A DNA stretch of 64,000 nt from MVRV01 sp964646755 (GCA_964646755.1 CAZYIE010000009.1:1-64000), one strand, 5' to 3'. Numbered from the stretch's first letter, positions 26,403 through 36,134 are shown. Translations and numbers: made by a program. The notes: generated from the sequence alone by a model not told the origin.

Positions 26403-28109
26403 ATGATGGCTGGTGCGAATCTTAATTATTCCTTGGGAATATACGAAGGTGCTGTTCTCCATACATTAAAAGCCCTGCAGAAAGGCAGGATTATTCAACG
26501 CATCTGGCAGCACGACTATACAGCCTGGAAAGCAAAGCCGGACAGCATTATTAACCGTCTGGGCTGGCTTAATGCACCGCGTGAAACCTTGGAACAGCTA
26601 TCTTATGTTCACAGAGTTCTTGATCCGGTTATTGCAGAAGGTTATACAAATGCCGTCCTGATCGGCATGGGTGGTTCCAGTCTGGCCGCTGAAGTGTTCA
26701 GCCGAATTTTCGGCAGCAGAGAAGGATATCCCCACTTACATATTTTAGATACAACCGATCCGGTTACTATCTCCCAAATTTCAAAAAAGTTGAATCTGGC
26801 AAAGACTCTTTTTCTCGTCTCTTCCAAATCGGGTACAACCCTGGAAACAGTTTTGCTATTCCATTACTTTTATAATTTAGCCCTGAAAAAATTGGGAAAG
26901 AAAGCAGGCCGCAATTTTATAATTCTTACCGATCCCGATAGTCCCTTAGAAGAGCTTGCTTACCGGCTGTCATTAAGACATGTCTTTTTAAGTAACCCGT
27001 CTATCGGTGGCCGTTATTCAGCACTATCCTTTCCGGGAATAGTTCCCGCAGCGCTCCTGGGCATTGATGTGGAAAAACTCCTGAGAAACGCCCTGACAAT
27101 AGCGGAAACAGAAGAATCTCCATTTATTAGCGGCAAATTGAATTCCAGTGGCAGCGTTTTAGGCGCAGTTATCGGCATTCTGGCTAAGAACGGCCGCAAC
27201 AAGCTTACTTTGATTTTCCCGCAGACTTGGGCTCCGTTTGGCAGTTGGCTCGAGCAGCTTATTGCGGAGAGCACCGGTAAAGAAGGCAAGGGAATTTTAC
27301 CTGTCTGTGCTGAACCTTTGAAGATGCCCACAGCTTACAAGGATGATCGTTTATTTGTTATCTTTCGCAACAATGAGAAAAGAAACTCCCCGAAGGTTTC
27401 CGCTATCATCGCCGCCGGGCATCCGGTAATTACCGTTCGACTGCAAAATAAATTTCACCTGGCAGGACAAATGTTTCTCTGGGAAATGGCCACCGTCGTA
27501 GCCTCGCACATTTTGGGTATTAATCCTTTCGACCAGCCTGATGTGGAAGCCAGTAAAGTTATCACCCGCCGGATGATTGACCTTTACCGCGGGAAAAAAG
27601 AACTGCCTCAGGAAAAAGCAGTACTGGCTACTAAGGAGTGCGACGGGTACGGTTGCACAATGGCGGCCACACCTGCCGACGCTTTAGCCAAATTTCTCTC
27701 CGAAGCAAAAGGCAATGCTTATATCTGCCTGCAGGTTTATCTGCCATCAACGCCTCAACTGGCTGCGGCTCTCTTGAAGTTGCGGACGGCAATCAGCAAT
27801 AAATTCCGCCTGGCCGTAATAATTAGTTATGGACCACGTTATCTGCATTCGACAGGACAATTGCACAAGGGCGATGCCGGCCGGGGTTTGTTCATCCAAC
27901 TTACATCCGATGATTTAGAGGACATAGACATACCTGATCGTCTCGGAATTTCCGGCTCCACGCTTACTTTTGGGACTCTGAAATCAGCGCAGGCTATGGG
28001 AGACAGACAGGCACTGATTAAACTGAATCGAAAAATTATCCGTTTTCATCTGAAGAAAAACATCATTGCCACCATAAAAGCAATGGCTCTTTCTCTTCAG
28101 GATAATTAG
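26403..28109 (+). CDS. pgi: Glucose-6-phosphate isomerase
   Basis: A 568-residue protein related to the isomerase half of transaldolase/phosphoglucose isomerase fusions. SIS-fold motifs are GMGGSSLAAEVFSR (about residues 83-96), LFLVSSKSGTTLETVLLF (about 137-154), and GGRYSALSFPGIVPAALLG. The sequence ends in VLDPV-like sugar-binding blocks and a C-terminal domain. No transaldolase domain is present at the N-terminus, so this is a free-standing form. It interconverts glucose-6-phosphate and fructose-6-phosphate. The start ATG 26403 has a second Met next to it; the spacer to tkt is five bases. Confidence 0.88.
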   Translation: MMAGANLNYSLGIYEGAVLHTLKALQKGRIIQRIWQHDYTAWKAKPDSIINRLGWLNAPRETLEQLSYVHRVLDPVIAEGYTNAVLIGMGGSSLAAEVFSRIFGSREGYPHLHILDTTDPVTISQISKKLNLAKTLFLVSSKSGTTLETVLLFHYFYNLALKKLGKKAGRNFIILTDPDSPLEELAYRLSLRHVFLSNPSIGGRYSALSFPGIVPAALLGIDVEKLLRNALTIAETEESPFISGKLNSSGSVLGAVIGILAKNGRNKLTLIFPQTWAPFGSWLEQLIAESTGKEGKGILPVCAEPLKMPTAYKDDRLFVIFRNNEKRNSPKVSAIIAAGHPVITVRLQNKFHLAGQMFLWEMATVVASHILGINPFDQPDVEASKVITRRMIDLYRGKKELPQEKAVLATKECDGYGCTMAATPADALAKFLSEAKGNAYICLQVYLPSTPQLAAALLKLRTAISNKFRLAVIISYGPRYLHSTGQLHKGDAGRGLFIQLTSDDLEDIDIPDRLGISGSTLTFGTLKSAQAMGDRQALIKLNRKIIRFHLKKNIIATIKAMALSLQDN

Positions 28110-28255
28110 TTTTTGATCTGCATAACGACTATGGCTGCCCATTATGACCCGAAACAGCAATTATAGTTGTTTTTTGATCCGTATCATGCTAATTTTTAAC
28201 AAATTTCTCAATGCTTTGTTTCGATATGTTTCGATAAGTTGATTGAGACAACATA

Positions 28256-28657
28256 ATGGCACATCAAATAACATCAGGAAGTTATGTTAAGGCCATGGAA
28301 GAAAAGCACCAAAGGGAAATGTTTTATAAAGCCGTTCTAAATAATATTGACAGCGGTGCAATATTCACTGATCTTGGAGGAGAGGTAATTTTCCTTGGTA
28401 AATCAAACGGACTTTTTACCGGCATCAATCTCCCAAAACAGCTCACCTTTCATTCACATGCATTAAACGAAAGTTCGGTAATGCCCATCATCGCCAGAAC
28501 CGGAATGCCGGAAATCAATAATGTGCTACAAATCATGGGCCGCAATCTGCATTCTGACATCCATAAAACTAACTGCGCCAAAACCAGATCATCAAAATTA
28601 ATCGGTATGCATCAGATTGTGCTTTATAAAAAAATAAATAATTTGGTATACGGTTAA
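28256..28657 (+). pseudogene. Relic of a PAS-domain sigma-54 regulator
   Basis: The 133-codon frame begins with a PAS core (FYKAVLNNIDSGAIFTDLGG, then VIFLGKSNGLFTG). It continues with MPIIARTGMPEINNVLQIMGRNL, a block typical of the N-terminal PAS in AtoC/FhlA-like activators. The stretches between these blocks are scrambled in a way that suggests compensating frameshifts, and the frame stops before any AAA+ or Fis domain. No later part of such a regulator follows in any frame before gntP. I read it as the decayed local regulator of the downstream transporter, though a free PAS protein cannot be excluded. Confidence 0.55.
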
Positions 28658-28846
28658 CTCATTACAAATTTTAATCAACCATTTCCACATGTTCATTCAT
28701 CTTCTTCAAGCACGTATATCATCAGCCGAATGTGGAGCTCTATACATAAATATTAAAATAAGGAGGTGAATATTTAATTTGTTTTTGTAGCTGATTCCCT
28801 CGGGCGGAAACGGGAAAAGTAATAAAAAAATAGGAGGAAATAAATC

Positions 28847-30259
28847 ATGGATGTATTCGGTATTTTGCTTAGTTTGGCACTATTAATATGGATTGCCTAC
28901 AGAGGCTTTTCCGTCATACTTTTCGCTCCGGTTCTGGCATTACTTGCTGCAGCCCTTCAGGGCTTTTCCATTATGCCGACCTACACGGAATTATATATGG
29001 AAAAAGCCGTTGGTTACATCAAACTCTTCTTCCCGGTATTTTTGTTGGGCGCCGTCCTGGGAAAGATAATGGAAGACACGGGTATGGCCAAGTCCATCGC
29101 CCACGAAATTGTTAAAGTATTGGGCAAAAACCGTGCAATTCTGGCCGTTGTCCTGGCATGTGCCGTTCTGACCTACGGTGGCGTCAGCCTTTTTGTAGTA
29201 GCTTTTGCCGTCTATCCTCTCGGGGCGGCCTTGTTTAAAGAGGCCGACATTCCCAAACGCCTTATTCCCGGCAGCATCGCGCTGGGATCCTTCACGTTCA
29301 CCATGACCATGCTCCCCGGCACACCGCAGATTCAAAACGTAATTCCCGCCGGCTTCTATGGAACCACCACTTGGGCCGCCCCTCTTCTGGGAACAATTGC
29401 CGCGGTAATCCAACTTGCGGCTGGTATGCTCTGGCTGGAAAATCGCCGTAAAAAAGCGCAAGCCAAAGGTGAAGGTTACGGGATTCATACACTCAATGAA
29501 CCGTCAGAGACATCCAGCACGGCCGGTTTACCATTGTGGTATCTTTCTTTGCTGCCGTTGGTTGCGGTAATTGTCATCAACTTTGTATTGACCTTTTATA
29601 TGACGTGGGATCCCAATATTCTGAAGCCCTTTCAAAGTATGGGACTGAAACTGGTTGCCCCTGCCGTAAAAAATCTAGCCGGCATATGGGCGCTCATTAT
29701 CGGATTGGTGGTGGGTGTTACCCTGGCCATCGCCATAGGCTATAAGTATTTGACGGTTAAAGAACATGGGTTGCAAACGACCCTCAACGCTGGCGCAATC
29801 GGCTCGTTACTCGCGATCATGAATACCGCCTCCGAAGTCGGATACGGCAATGTGATCTCTTCACTGCCCGGTTTCAAATCTGTAGCCGCCTTCCTGCTGA
29901 GCATAAAACTCGGCGGAACCCCGTTGGTTTCGGAATTCTTTACAGTCAATATCCTGGCCGGAATTACCGGCTCGGCTTCGGGTGGAATGTCCATCGCCCT
30001 GGGAATCATGGCCAAAGACTGGCTGGCCTGGGCAAACCAGGTGGGATTGTCTCCGGAACTGCTCCACCGTGTCGCATCCATTGCTTCCGGAGGTTTTGAC
30101 AGTTTGCCCCATAACGGCGCCGTAATCACGCTTCTCGCCATCTGCGGCATGACCCATGTGAAGTCATATGCCGATATCGGCGTTTGTACCGTGCTCATAC
30201 CGTTTTTAACGGGTATCACAGTCATTTTATTTTACACAGTAACAGGAATTGCTTTCTAG
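28847..30259 (+). CDS. GntP-family permease
   Basis: A 470-residue polytopic membrane protein with about 12-14 hydrophobic segments. GntP-like blocks are visible: MEKAVGYIKLFFPVFLLGAVLGKIMEDTG, VLTYGGVSLFVVAFAVYPLG, and near the C-terminus ASGGFDSLPHNGAVITLLAICGMTHVKSY. The family carries gluconate-like hydroxy acids and, in other members, 3-hydroxybutyrate or other short hydroxy acids. The 3-hydroxybutyrate dehydrogenase gene 2.2 kb downstream supports a short hydroxy-acid substrate here, but that is inference. AGGAGG precedes ATG 28847. Confidence 0.85.
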   Translation: MDVFGILLSLALLIWIAYRGFSVILFAPVLALLAAALQGFSIMPTYTELYMEKAVGYIKLFFPVFLLGAVLGKIMEDTGMAKSIAHEIVKVLGKNRAILAVVLACAVLTYGGVSLFVVAFAVYPLGAALFKEADIPKRLIPGSIALGSFTFTMTMLPGTPQIQNVIPAGFYGTTTWAAPLLGTIAAVIQLAAGMLWLENRRKKAQAKGEGYGIHTLNEPSETSSTAGLPLWYLSLLPLVAVIVINFVLTFYMTWDPNILKPFQSMGLKLVAPAVKNLAGIWALIIGLVVGVTLAIAIGYKYLTVKEHGLQTTLNAGAIGSLLAIMNTASEVGYGNVISSLPGFKSVAAFLLSIKLGGTPLVSEFFTVNILAGITGSASGGMSIALGIMAKDWLAWANQVGLSPELLHRVASIASGGFDSLPHNGAVITLLAICGMTHVKSYADIGVCTVLIPFLTGITVILFYTVTGIAF

Positions 30260-30268
30260 TACCGGCCA

Positions 30269-30310
30269 GGGACAAAGCCCTGCTGCACTTCTGATGCAGG
30301 GCTTTGTCCC
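30269..30310. terminator. Strong stem-loop after gntP
   Basis: GGGACAAAGCCCTGC (30269-30283) pairs perfectly with GCAGGGCTTTGTCCC (30296-30310). There is no T run after the stem, so it may end or stabilise the gntP transcript rather than be a classical terminator. The remaining 230 bp to the next gene hold no other clear feature. Confidence 0.6.
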
Positions 30311-30541
30311 CAGTGAAAGGCGAAGACCGTAGACATGCGTTGCTGTTTTTTCATCCACATAAAACCAGTTATTTCCTTCTTTACAAAAACTGCTGCGGAT
30401 GACAATATATTCAAAAAGATAAAATCGCTTTCCCCGAAGTCAGTATTTTGAAAAACAATCGGGTTTATTAGACAGATAGCAGAAGATAGATTGTTTAATT
30501 TAAAAATGAAAATATTATAAATTGATTAACATGAGGTAAAT

Positions 30542-30961
30542 ATGTTCAATATCAAAAACATGTTATTCCCGATTGATCTGGATGAAGAAGACATTTCACC
30601 TGTGATCACGGCTTTAGAAATCGCTAAAACATTCCATAGCTCACTCCATATATTTTATGTGAATGATATTGAGGCCGGTTTCCGTCACCCTACCGACCGG
30701 GAGGATGCGGTTGCGCTGCGGGTAAGAGAAGTTGCCCCTCAAGAGCTACTGGACAGTGTAAAAGCACTATATGCCGCAGCCAAAGGCGATCTGGCTGAAG
30801 AAGTTGTTAAATATTGTCAGGATAAGGCCATCGATTTAATAATTGTCGGACATAAACACCGGCATAAGATCTATACTGAACTTTTCGACAGTTCAGATGT
30901 TAATATTATTGATGCCGTAAAATTGCCGGTTTTGGTGATACCGCTTAGAGAAAAATCATGA
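30542..30961 (+). CDS. Universal stress protein family
   Basis: A 139-residue UspA-fold protein. Strand 1 is NMLFPIDLDEEDISPVITAL, and the C-terminal half has DLIIVGHKHRHKIYTELFDSSDVNIIDAVKLPVLVIP. The nucleotide-binding GxxGx9GS motif is altered to GHKHRHK with SSDV, so ATP binding is doubtful. The stop overlaps the start of the antiporter gene (ATGA), so the two are coupled. USP-transporter pairs often place the USP as a cytoplasmic regulator of the permease. Confidence 0.88.
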   Translation: MFNIKNMLFPIDLDEEDISPVITALEIAKTFHSSLHIFYVNDIEAGFRHPTDREDAVALRVREVAPQELLDSVKALYAAAKGDLAEEVVKYCQDKAIDLIIVGHKHRHKIYTELFDSSDVNIIDAVKLPVLVIPLREKS

Positions 30962-32397
30962 AACAATTCAATTATTTTTTGTCAATAATCTTGTTTTTGT
31001 TATTTATGATTATTGCTTCGGGTTTTATAAGCCCTGTTGAGGCCGCTACCGGTCCGGTTGATATCGGCGCATTGCTGCCGCTCTGGTCGGTGCTTCCTTT
31101 TGCCGGAATTTTACTTTCCATCGCACTCATGCCGCTATTTGTCCCTCATTTCTGGCACCGGCATTTTCCGAAAGTTGCGATTTTCTGGGCGCTTGTTTTT
31201 GCCGTCCCTTTTCTTATCTTCTACAAAGGTATTGCCCTCTACTCGATAGGCCATATCTACATTATTGATTATATACCTTTCATTATTCTTTTATGGTCAC
31301 TATTTACCGTTTCGGGCGGCATTTATATTAAGGGATCATTAAAAGGCACACCGGCCGTTAATTTGACTATTCTACTAATTGGCACATTACTGGCTTCCGT
31401 CATCGGCACGACCGGTGCGTCCATGCTGCTGATCCGCCCGATCCTGCGTTCCAATTCCTGGCGCGCATATAAAGTTCACACTATTGTCTTCTTTATTTTT
31501 TTAGTCAGCAACATTGGCGGTTCTTTAACGCCACTGGGCGATCCTCCCCTTTTTCTAGGTTTTCTGCACGGCGTACCTTTTTTCTGGACGATGCACATTC
31601 TGCCGGAGATGGCTTTTGCATCGGTGATCCTGCTGATTCTATATTTTATTCTGGATTCTTACTATTACCGGAAGGAAAGCAAAACCGCCGCACCGGATTC
31701 TGAGCCCGAACCTTTAAGCATTGAAGGCTCATATAATTTCATTTTTCTTATCGGAATTATTGGCGCAGTGTTGTTCAGCGGAAGCTTCAAGCTGGGTGAG
31801 GTTAATATTTTCGGCATCCATCAGACGACAGAAAATTTAATCAAAGACGCTATTTTAATTTTGATGGGCATATTGTCCCTTGTTTTCACCACAGCAGAGG
31901 TACGCAAAGGTAATGAGTTTGGCTGGGCACCGATTCTGGAAGTCGCCTATTTATTTGCGGGAATCTTTATGACGATTATTCCGGCTCTGGCCATACTGAA
32001 AGCCGGTGAGCACGGTGCGCTGGCGTTTCTAATTAAATCAGTGGATACACCGGCTCACTATTTCTGGGCATCGGGATCGCTTTCGAGTTTTCTCGATAAT
32101 GCCCCTACTTATTTAACATTTTTCAGCAGCGCCATCGGTAAATTTTATCCGGGAATGCCGGAGGCCGAAGCCGTAGCCAGGCTTATTGTCGAAAAAATTC
32201 CCTATCTGGCCGCCATATCAGCGGGAGCAGTTTTCATGGGCGCCAATACGTATATCGGCAATGCGCCCAATTTTATGGTCAAGTCTATTGCAGAAGAGGC
32301 CGGAGTGGCGATGCCCAGTTTCTTCGGTTATATGTTCAAATACTCTATTCCCATTCTTGTCGTTTTGTTTATTGTTATGACGTTTGTTTTTTTCTAG
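30958..32397 (+). CDS. NhaD-like sodium:proton antiporter (CitMHS-type)
   Basis: A 479-residue membrane protein with a cleavable or anchoring N-terminus and about 12 hydrophobic segments. The ion-transporter-superfamily block is TTGASMLLIRPILRSNSWR (about residues 149-167), then NIGGSLTPLGDPPLFLGFL (about 182-200), then SGSLSSFLDNAPTYLTF (about 373-389). Those motifs recur in NhaD antiporters and related permeases. Exchange of Na+ for H+ across the inner membrane is the likely role; transport of an organic anion is the alternative. It is translationally coupled to the USP gene. Confidence 0.85.
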   Translation: MKQFNYFLSIILFLLFMIIASGFISPVEAATGPVDIGALLPLWSVLPFAGILLSIALMPLFVPHFWHRHFPKVAIFWALVFAVPFLIFYKGIALYSIGHIYIIDYIPFIILLWSLFTVSGGIYIKGSLKGTPAVNLTILLIGTLLASVIGTTGASMLLIRPILRSNSWRAYKVHTIVFFIFLVSNIGGSLTPLGDPPLFLGFLHGVPFFWTMHILPEMAFASVILLILYFILDSYYYRKESKTAAPDSEPEPLSIEGSYNFIFLIGIIGAVLFSGSFKLGEVNIFGIHQTTENLIKDAILILMGILSLVFTTAEVRKGNEFGWAPILEVAYLFAGIFMTIIPALAILKAGEHGALAFLIKSVDTPAHYFWASGSLSSFLDNAPTYLTFFSSAIGKFYPGMPEAEAVARLIVEKIPYLAAISAGAVFMGANTYIGNAPNFMVKSIAEEAGVAMPSFFGYMFKYSIPILVVLFIVMTFVFF

Positions 32398-32472
32398 TTT
32401 AGTGTCTCAAGGAAACCTTGTTCATTATCAGCAGCATTATTTTTAAAAATAAAAAAAGAAAGGGGAAGAAAG

Positions 32473-33342
32473 ATGGTGAAGAAAACAGCAAAAGTCGGAA
32501 AATATGATTTGCAGATGCCGGATATCAAAAAGGCGGATATTATGATTGTCAAGGATGATAACTTCAAGCCGGAATATGTTGGTCTTGTAACCGGAGCGGC
32601 AAGCGGCATTGGCAGGGCGGTAGCTCTCGCCCTGGCAGCCAACGGGCTTACTGTGGCCGCTTTGGACATGGATGAAGCCGGTGGTAAAGAGACAGTCGCC
32701 ATGGCCAAAAAGTTGGGTGGCAATGTCCAATTTATCAAAGCCGATCTCACGAACGATGCCCATATTGAAAACTGTGTCAAGCAGGCGGCAAAGCTGGGCA
32801 GCATCAAGTTCCTTGCTAATATCGCCGGGCTGCAGCATATCGATTCGGTGGAAAATTTCCCCATGGCCAAATATGATCTGATGCAAGCCATCATGCTGCG
32901 GGCGCCATTTTATCTTTCCAAGCTGGTTATTCCTCACATCAGGAAGAGTAAAAACGGCGTGGGCGCCATTGGCAATATGACATCGATTCATGCTCATATT
33001 TGCACAATGAATAAACCTGTTTACAATATTACCAAATTCGGCCTGCGCGCCCTCTCCCAGTCCATCGCGGCTGAAGGTGAGGGGAAAATCCGTTCTTTCT
33101 CCGTCAGCACTGGTTTTATCAAAACACCGCTGGCTTTAAATCAGATTCCAGCTCAGGCTTTACAACGCGGCATTACCGAAGAAGAAGTGGTGGTAAATGT
33201 CATGCTGGGTAAATCAAGAGTTAAAGAGATGATGAATCCTGTGGAAGTGGCTAATTTGTTCGTGTTCGGGTTTTCCAAGCATGGCAAATATCTGGTCGGC
33301 AACGATCTGCTCTTCGACGGTGGTGTCGTAAAAACATATTAA
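32473..33342 (+). CDS. 3-hydroxybutyrate dehydrogenase-like short-chain dehydrogenase
   Basis: A 289-residue SDR. The cofactor motif is TGAASGIGRAVAL (about residues 40-52), with LDMDE after strand 2 suggesting NAD. The catalytic set is MTSIHA (Ser) and YNITK (Tyr and Lys). It ends in GNDLLFDGGVVKTY. A 37-residue N-terminal extension precedes the fold. D-3-hydroxybutyrate dehydrogenases have this overall pattern, and the GntP permease upstream fits. The SDR fold is certain, but the substrate is inferred. A good terminator follows. Confidence 0.8.
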   Translation: MVKKTAKVGKYDLQMPDIKKADIMIVKDDNFKPEYVGLVTGAASGIGRAVALALAANGLTVAALDMDEAGGKETVAMAKKLGGNVQFIKADLTNDAHIENCVKQAAKLGSIKFLANIAGLQHIDSVENFPMAKYDLMQAIMLRAPFYLSKLVIPHIRKSKNGVGAIGNMTSIHAHICTMNKPVYNITKFGLRALSQSIAAEGEGKIRSFSVSTGFIKTPLALNQIPAQALQRGITEEEVVVNVMLGKSRVKEMMNPVEVANLFVFGFSKHGKYLVGNDLLFDGGVVKTY

Positions 33343-33370
33343 TTTAACCGGACATGTTTGCTATTTCCGT

Positions 33371-33416
33371 AAATCCACATGGCTCTTTTTATCAGTTCCA
33401 TGTGGATTTTTTATTC
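33371..33416. terminator. Rho-independent terminator after the dehydrogenase
   Basis: AAATCCACATGG (33371-33382) pairs perfectly with CCATGTGGATTT (33398-33409), and a T-rich run follows on the plus strand. Confidence 0.9.
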
Positions 33417-33507
33417 TTTTTATACCAAGTCGCATTCAAAGAATAAACTATGACAAGGCAGAGGATCCAAGGCAAATTACCAACAAAGGGTCCAACAAAT
33501 AGCTTTC

Positions 33508-33575
33508 GCCGCGTGGGTCACGCGGCCTACAGCACAGATTTATGTTTAGTTGTAGGCCGGGTCACCTGACCCGGC
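33508..33575. repeat. Double palindrome, REP/BIME-like, in a 365-bp gene-free gap
   Basis: Two perfect palindromes lie side by side: GCCGCGTG-GGT-CACGCGGC (33508-33526) and GCCGGGTCA-CC-TGACCCGGC (33556-33575). The arms CGGCCTACA and TGTAGGCCG also pair with each other across the 20 bases between them. The pattern resembles dispersed palindromic repeats that occur in many copies per genome; copy number cannot be seen here. The rest of 33343-33707 holds the terminator and no supported gene. Confidence 0.6.
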
Positions 33576-33707
33576 GTGGAATGTCGGCCAAACGCTGTTT
33601 TATCTTTTGAATTCAACTTGGTATTAGCACTTGAGGATTGCTTGAAAAGCCAAATAGGACAATCCCTGGCTTATGATTTTATTTTCCCACCGGAATTTCC
33701 TCTGGCA

Positions 33708-34841
33708 TTACATTACTTCTCGGGCAATCACTATCCGCTGCACTTCGGAAGTTCCTTCATAAATGGTGGTCACCCGGGCATCACGGTAAAGTCGTTCAAT
33801 CTTGTATTCCTTCATGTAGCCATAACCACCATGAATTTGCAGTGCACGGTAAGCTACCCTATTGGCCAATTCCGAAGCATAAAGCTTGGCCATCGAAGCT
33901 TCTTTTGTAAAAGGCAGACCCTGGTCTTTCAGACTGGCAGCATGAAGGGCCAGAAAATATGCTGCTTCTATTTCCGTCGCCGAGTCGGCAATCATCCACT
34001 GAATGGCCTGAAAAGAATTGATACTCCTGCCGAATTGCCGGCGGTCTTTAGCGTATTGAATGGCTTCGTCCAAGCAGGCCCGGGCAATCCCCAAAGACTG
34101 CGAGGCAATTCCGATCCGGCCGCTGTCGAGGGCCACCATGGCAATCTTAAAACCAATACCTTCTTTCCCCAGCAGATTTTTCTTGGGAATCCGGCAATCC
34201 TGAAACAATAACTCCACCGTATTCGAAGCCCGTAAGCCCATTTTATCTTCTTTCCGGCCAATTGTTAACCCCGGAGTTCCCTTCTCCACAATAAAACCGG
34301 AGAGGCTGCGGTTCGATTTTTCCTGCCCGGTACGGGCAATTAAAATAATTACATCAGCATAGCCCCCATTGGTAATAAAAACCTTTGCTCCGTTAACCAG
34401 GTAGCAATTCCCTTGGGCTGTCGCCTGTGTCGTCATCCCTCCCGGATCCGACCCTGCCCCCGATTCGGTAATGGCAAAGGCACCGAGTGCCTGGCCTGCG
34501 GCTAATGGTTTTAAATACTGCTGTTTTTGTTGTTCATTTCCAAATTTTAAAAGGGGATCCGAGGAAAGATTAGTTACGGACATGGTCACGGCAGTAGAGG
34601 CACAAGAATAAGCTATTTCCTGCAGCGCCAGGGAATAGCTTACTGCACCGGCACCGGCTCCGTCGTATTCCGGTGGTATCATCATGCCGAATAAACCCAG
34701 TGCCCCCATTTTTTTTACGGCGGCATCAGGAAAAGTTTCTGTTTGATCCCATTTATGGGCATTAGGTTCCAGCTCATTGCGAGCAAAATCACGCGCCATC
34801 AAACGAATCATTTCTTGCTCTGAAGAAAGTTGAAAAGACAT
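33708..34841 (-). CDS. Acyl-CoA dehydrogenase
   Basis: A 377-residue flavoenzyme. The family signature is ITESGAGSDPGGMTTQA (about residues 121-137), with VFITNGGYADV after it, then the FAD-contact region RRQFGRSINSFQAIQ, and the C-terminal QIHGGYGYMKEYKIERLYRDARV. The catalytic glutamate is in TIYEGTSEVQ, as in short-chain and glutaryl/butyryl-type enzymes. It oxidises an acyl-CoA to the trans-2-enoyl-CoA with electrons going to ETF. An XRE-cupin regulator gene lies 13 bases upstream on the same strand. Confidence 0.92.
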   Translation of the reverse strand: MSFQLSSEQEMIRLMARDFARNELEPNAHKWDQTETFPDAAVKKMGALGLFGMMIPPEYDGAGAGAVSYSLALQEIAYSCASTAVTMSVTNLSSDPLLKFGNEQQKQQYLKPLAAGQALGAFAITESGAGSDPGGMTTQATAQGNCYLVNGAKVFITNGGYADVIILIARTGQEKSNRSLSGFIVEKGTPGLTIGRKEDKMGLRASNTVELLFQDCRIPKKNLLGKEGIGFKIAMVALDSGRIGIASQSLGIARACLDEAIQYAKDRRQFGRSINSFQAIQWMIADSATEIEAAYFLALHAASLKDQGLPFTKEASMAKLYASELANRVAYRALQIHGGYGYMKEYKIERLYRDARVTTIYEGTSEVQRIVIAREVM

Positions 34842-34854
34842 AGCCTTTTTCTCC

Positions 34855-35406
34855 TTAAGGTGTGTATATCGTAACCAGAAGTTTGGTTGCCTCCTGATTG
34901 GGATTGCTTAATTTATGGTGCAGACCGGAATTAAAATGGATGCTCTCTCCCTTAGAAAGCACAGTTGAGTTTTCACCAACCCCAATAACAAGACCTCCTT
35001 TCAGGACATAGATAAACTCTTCGCCTTCGTGCTTATACTCGACACCCTTATGCTCCGTTCCGGCATCGATGGTAACAAGATAGGCACGCAAATGATTTTT
35101 GGCACCGGCTTCCGTAAGAGGCGAATAGGCGTAAGAAGCAACCCTTTTTTTATGGCTTTTCGTCCGAATGGCAGATGCCTTTTTCCCGTCGGCGACTTCT
35201 TCGTCTTCCATGTTGAATTTTAATGCCCGGCTCAGTTGCAGCACCAGAGCAACAGGCGGCACAATGTTATTGTCTTCGACACTTTTGAGAACGCTTGCCT
35301 GGTAACCGGTTTCGTGCGCAAGGTCACTTAAGCTCCAGCCCCTTTTTTCCCGGGCTTTTTTCATCTTCTCACCCAGTGATACTGCAGTTTTCTTTACCTC
35401 GGCCAT
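34855..35406 (-). CDS. XRE-family regulator with C-terminal cupin
   Basis: A 183-residue protein with an N-terminal helix-turn-helix of the Cro/CI type (GEKMKKAREKRGWSLSDLAHETGYQASVLKSVE, about residues 12-44). A C-terminal cupin sensor domain (about 105-183) has the block HKGVEYKHEGEEFIYVLKGG and ends in HFNSGLHHKLSN. The cupin is expected to bind a small molecule that controls DNA binding. It is the promoter-proximal gene with the acyl-CoA dehydrogenase, so self-regulation of that pair is likely. Confidence 0.88.
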   Translation of the reverse strand: MAEVKKTAVSLGEKMKKAREKRGWSLSDLAHETGYQASVLKSVEDNNIVPPVALVLQLSRALKFNMEDEEVADGKKASAIRTKSHKKRVASYAYSPLTEAGAKNHLRAYLVTIDAGTEHKGVEYKHEGEEFIYVLKGGLVIGVGENSTVLSKGESIHFNSGLHHKLSNPNQEATKLLVTIYTP

Positions 35407-35496
35407 TACCTACCTCCCTAGGGGTCAGCCCTATTCTGTTTCAATTGTTTCTGTTATAGTACACTCGTAATTGAGTACCGGATATATTTTGCCGTA

Positions 35497-36129
35497 TTAA
35501 AGGAAAAGGATAACTTTAATAACCGCCAGAATAATCGACTGAAAAAAGTGTATCAGGGGATTGAGTGCACCGAAATACAGCAGACCGAGAACAATAAAAA
35601 AGCCGAAAGGCTCGATCTGATAAAGTATGCGGTTAAACGACTCCGGCGTAAATCCCATAAGAATTTTCGAACCGTCCAGCGGCGGAATCGGAATAAGATT
35701 AAAGGCCGCCAGCATAATGTTAATATAAGCCAGCAGATTAATAATCTGATATATCATGCTCCCTGGTTCGAGAGATAGCAGCCTCAATAACAGCAGCGCA
35801 ATAAAAGCGATAATAATATTGGCGGTAATACCGGCGGCGGATACCAGAATGAGCCCCTTGCGCTGATTGGCCTCGGGAATGTTTTCCAGATTAACGGGAA
35901 CGGGCTTGGCCCAGCCAAAACCGATAATCAGGAGCATCAAACTGCCGATAGGATCAAGATGCTTGAGCGGGTTGAGCGTCAGACGTCCCAGCCATTTGGC
36001 CGTGGCGTCGCCCATCCGGTAGGCTACCCAGCCGTGAGCCAACTCGTGAAAAATAACGGAATACAAAAGCAGCACCGACAAAACCAGAAATGATAACGGA
36101 TCTTTGAACAATAAACTTATTAGTCCCAT
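35497..36129 (-). CDS. Site-2 protease family membrane metallopeptidase (M50)
   Basis: A 210-residue protein with about five hydrophobic segments. The zinc-site motif HELAH (about residues 29-33) lies in the first core segment, and NLIPIPPLDGSKIL near residue 145 supplies the Asp ligand. The compact size is that of the short SREBP-type bacterial family, which lacks PDZ domains. It cleaves a transmembrane substrate in the plane of the membrane. It is five bases downstream of the MoaE-like gene, so they probably share a transcript. Confidence 0.9.
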   Translation of the reverse strand: MGLISLLFKDPLSFLVLSVLLLYSVIFHELAHGWVAYRMGDATAKWLGRLTLNPLKHLDPIGSLMLLIIGFGWAKPVPVNLENIPEANQRKGLILVSAAGITANIIIAFIALLLLRLLSLEPGSMIYQIINLLAYINIMLAAFNLIPIPPLDGSKILMGFTPESFNRILYQIEPFGFFIVLGLLYFGALNPLIHFFQSIILAVIKVILFL

Positions 36130-36134
36130 AATTG

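Noticed and set aside
32394..32997. Long minus-strand frames
   Set aside because: They are antisense to the SDR gene and lack any motif or ribosome binding site.
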